Source: Glebionis coronaria (Eukaryota; Streptophyta; Magnoliopsida; Asterales; Asteraceae). Taken from it: a DNA stretch of 64,000 nt. The stretch lies in NCBI GenBank assembly GCA_025667525.1, contig JANFOE010000193.1, forward strand, positions 186,001 through 250,000, read 5' to 3'. A program made the position numbers and the translations under genes. The notes under the pieces were generated by a model. That model was not told the DNA's origin, did no database searches, and saw only the letters and a list, made by a program, of their open reading frames with translations. This document shows, one piece after another, positions 63,169-64,000 of this stretch; position 1 is the first letter of the stretch, and the number at the start of each line of letters is the position of its first letter.

Positions 63169-63643
63169 TGTAACACCCCATTTTGATAAATGGAAGGTCA
63201 CGCGTAATTATGACGTGTCATCAAAGCATACAAAGATAAATGTCTGAAACATTACATGACCATAGGGTAAACCGGAATCAAACATCGGTTCCCAAACATA
63301 AGCTCAAAACATAATAAAGCAAAAGAAATGAATGAAAGACTAAACAAGCGTAAGTATATGAAGGCAAAAAGGAAAAGAAGTCTATGGCAGCTTCCATCCT
63401 ATGCACGTCCTCCAAATGCTCGAGTCCTGGGTACCAGCCGTTTTGGGAACATGAAAAGAAAAACGGCTGAGCATAACGCTCAGTGCACGGATATACAAGT
63501 ATAGCATGAATAATATAAGCATAACAGCATGAAACAGCGGAAGAGACTAAGTCCTGGATAACCCGGTTAAGTCTTGGTAAAACTGGTTTTATAGTTTGAA
63601 AAGCCTTATGTTTATCTTGTAAAAACTGTTTAACATATTTTAC
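63169..63643 (-). mobile_element. Tekay-type LTR 3' end (minus), inserted in the previous LTR
   Basis: Begins TGTAACACCCCATTTTGATA and follows the 15853 LTR closely (CGTGTCATCAAAGCATACAA, AAACATCGGT). Interrupted at 63644. Confidence 0.7.
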
Positions 63644-64000
63644 TGTAACACCCCCAAATTTATACATCTCAGTACAGCGGAAGACTAGTTGGTGTTACGG
63701 GATAGCACATTACTCACATCATAGACAACGCATAAAAATCGCGTCGTTTAATAATAAATCATTTCCATTCATAAACATCAAAGTTACATCGTTCCCAAGT
63801 CATTATATTTAATACAAAGTTTTACAAAGTATTTGAATGGAAAAATATTGTTTAAGTGCGGGCCATGAATTCTTGTCGTCTTCCCGAGAATTACCTTCAA
63901 GTACCTGAGATAAAACATGTTAAAAGAAAAGGTCAGCGATAACGCCGAGTGAATTCATAGAGTTTAATAAATTCCATCAATATAATATCAGTATAAAAGT
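63644..64000 (-). mobile_element. Start of another LTR-like element at the window edge
   Basis: Begins TGTAACACCCCCAAATTTAT and then diverges from the other Tekay LTRs. TGTAACACCCC is the typical plus-strand edge of minus-strand chromovirus LTRs. Only 357 bp are seen. Confidence 0.5.

Overview
This 64 kb window is plant nuclear DNA, most likely from a eudicot with a large repeat-rich genome. An Asteraceae species is my guess, from the mix of SIRE-type Copia, Tekay-type chromovirus and Athila-type Gypsy elements; no host gene fixes the species. I see no intact single-copy host gene. Almost everything is mobile DNA, nested up to three layers deep, separated by (AT)n microsatellites.

Left part (1-11289): a chain of Helitrons lying head-to-tail on the minus strand, each separated from the next by an (AT)n tract. 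These are the 5' end of one Helitron (1-1005), a complete 8.2 kb Helitron A (1306-9537), a short Helitron C (9702-10909) and the 3' end of Helitron D (from 11166). Helitron A carries decayed exons of at least two recognisable host genes (a DDX47/RH10-type DEAD-box helicase and an MFS sugar transporter), probably a third (a RING membrane E3 ligase), and two MITEs.

Middle (11290-36532): a SIRE/Maximus-like Ty1-copia element (401 bp LTRs, TSD cttac) sits inside Helitron D. A complete Tekay-type Ty3-gypsy chromovirus (15853-27252, minus strand, TSD ctctt) is nested in its gag. A minus-strand solo LTR of an Athila-like element (32614-34255, TSD cttca) is nested in its 3' region. The Copia coding region is broken by stops and frameshifts. 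The Tekay polyprotein reads through if three small GT-AG introns between gag and pol are removed.

Right-centre (36538-57101): the rest of Helitron D, a 36-bp minisatellite, then Helitron B on the plus strand (37762-57101). Helitron B keeps a remnant of the Helitron helicase, captured host exons (an amino-acid permease, possibly a FolD fragment) and a hAT MITE. A young, apparently intact Athila-like element (46205-57068, TSD catac) with an uninterrupted 1893-residue gag-pol is inserted at the foot of Helitron B's 3' hairpin.

Right end (57102-64000): AT tracts around a small fold-back element, an orphan promoter-like stretch, then a decayed second Tekay element (LTR 57671-60631 plus broken pol). 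This is interrupted by an opposite-strand Tekay-like LTR (62425), itself interrupted by further LTR starts at 63169 and 63644.

Two patterns stand out. First, four Helitron copies carry a tRNA-like Pol III unit (A box, B box, T-run terminator at constant spacing), antisense to the Helitron; in the three copies with a visible 5' terminus it lies about 110-190 bp inside it. Second, the Tekay element has phase-compatible introns that join gag to pol.
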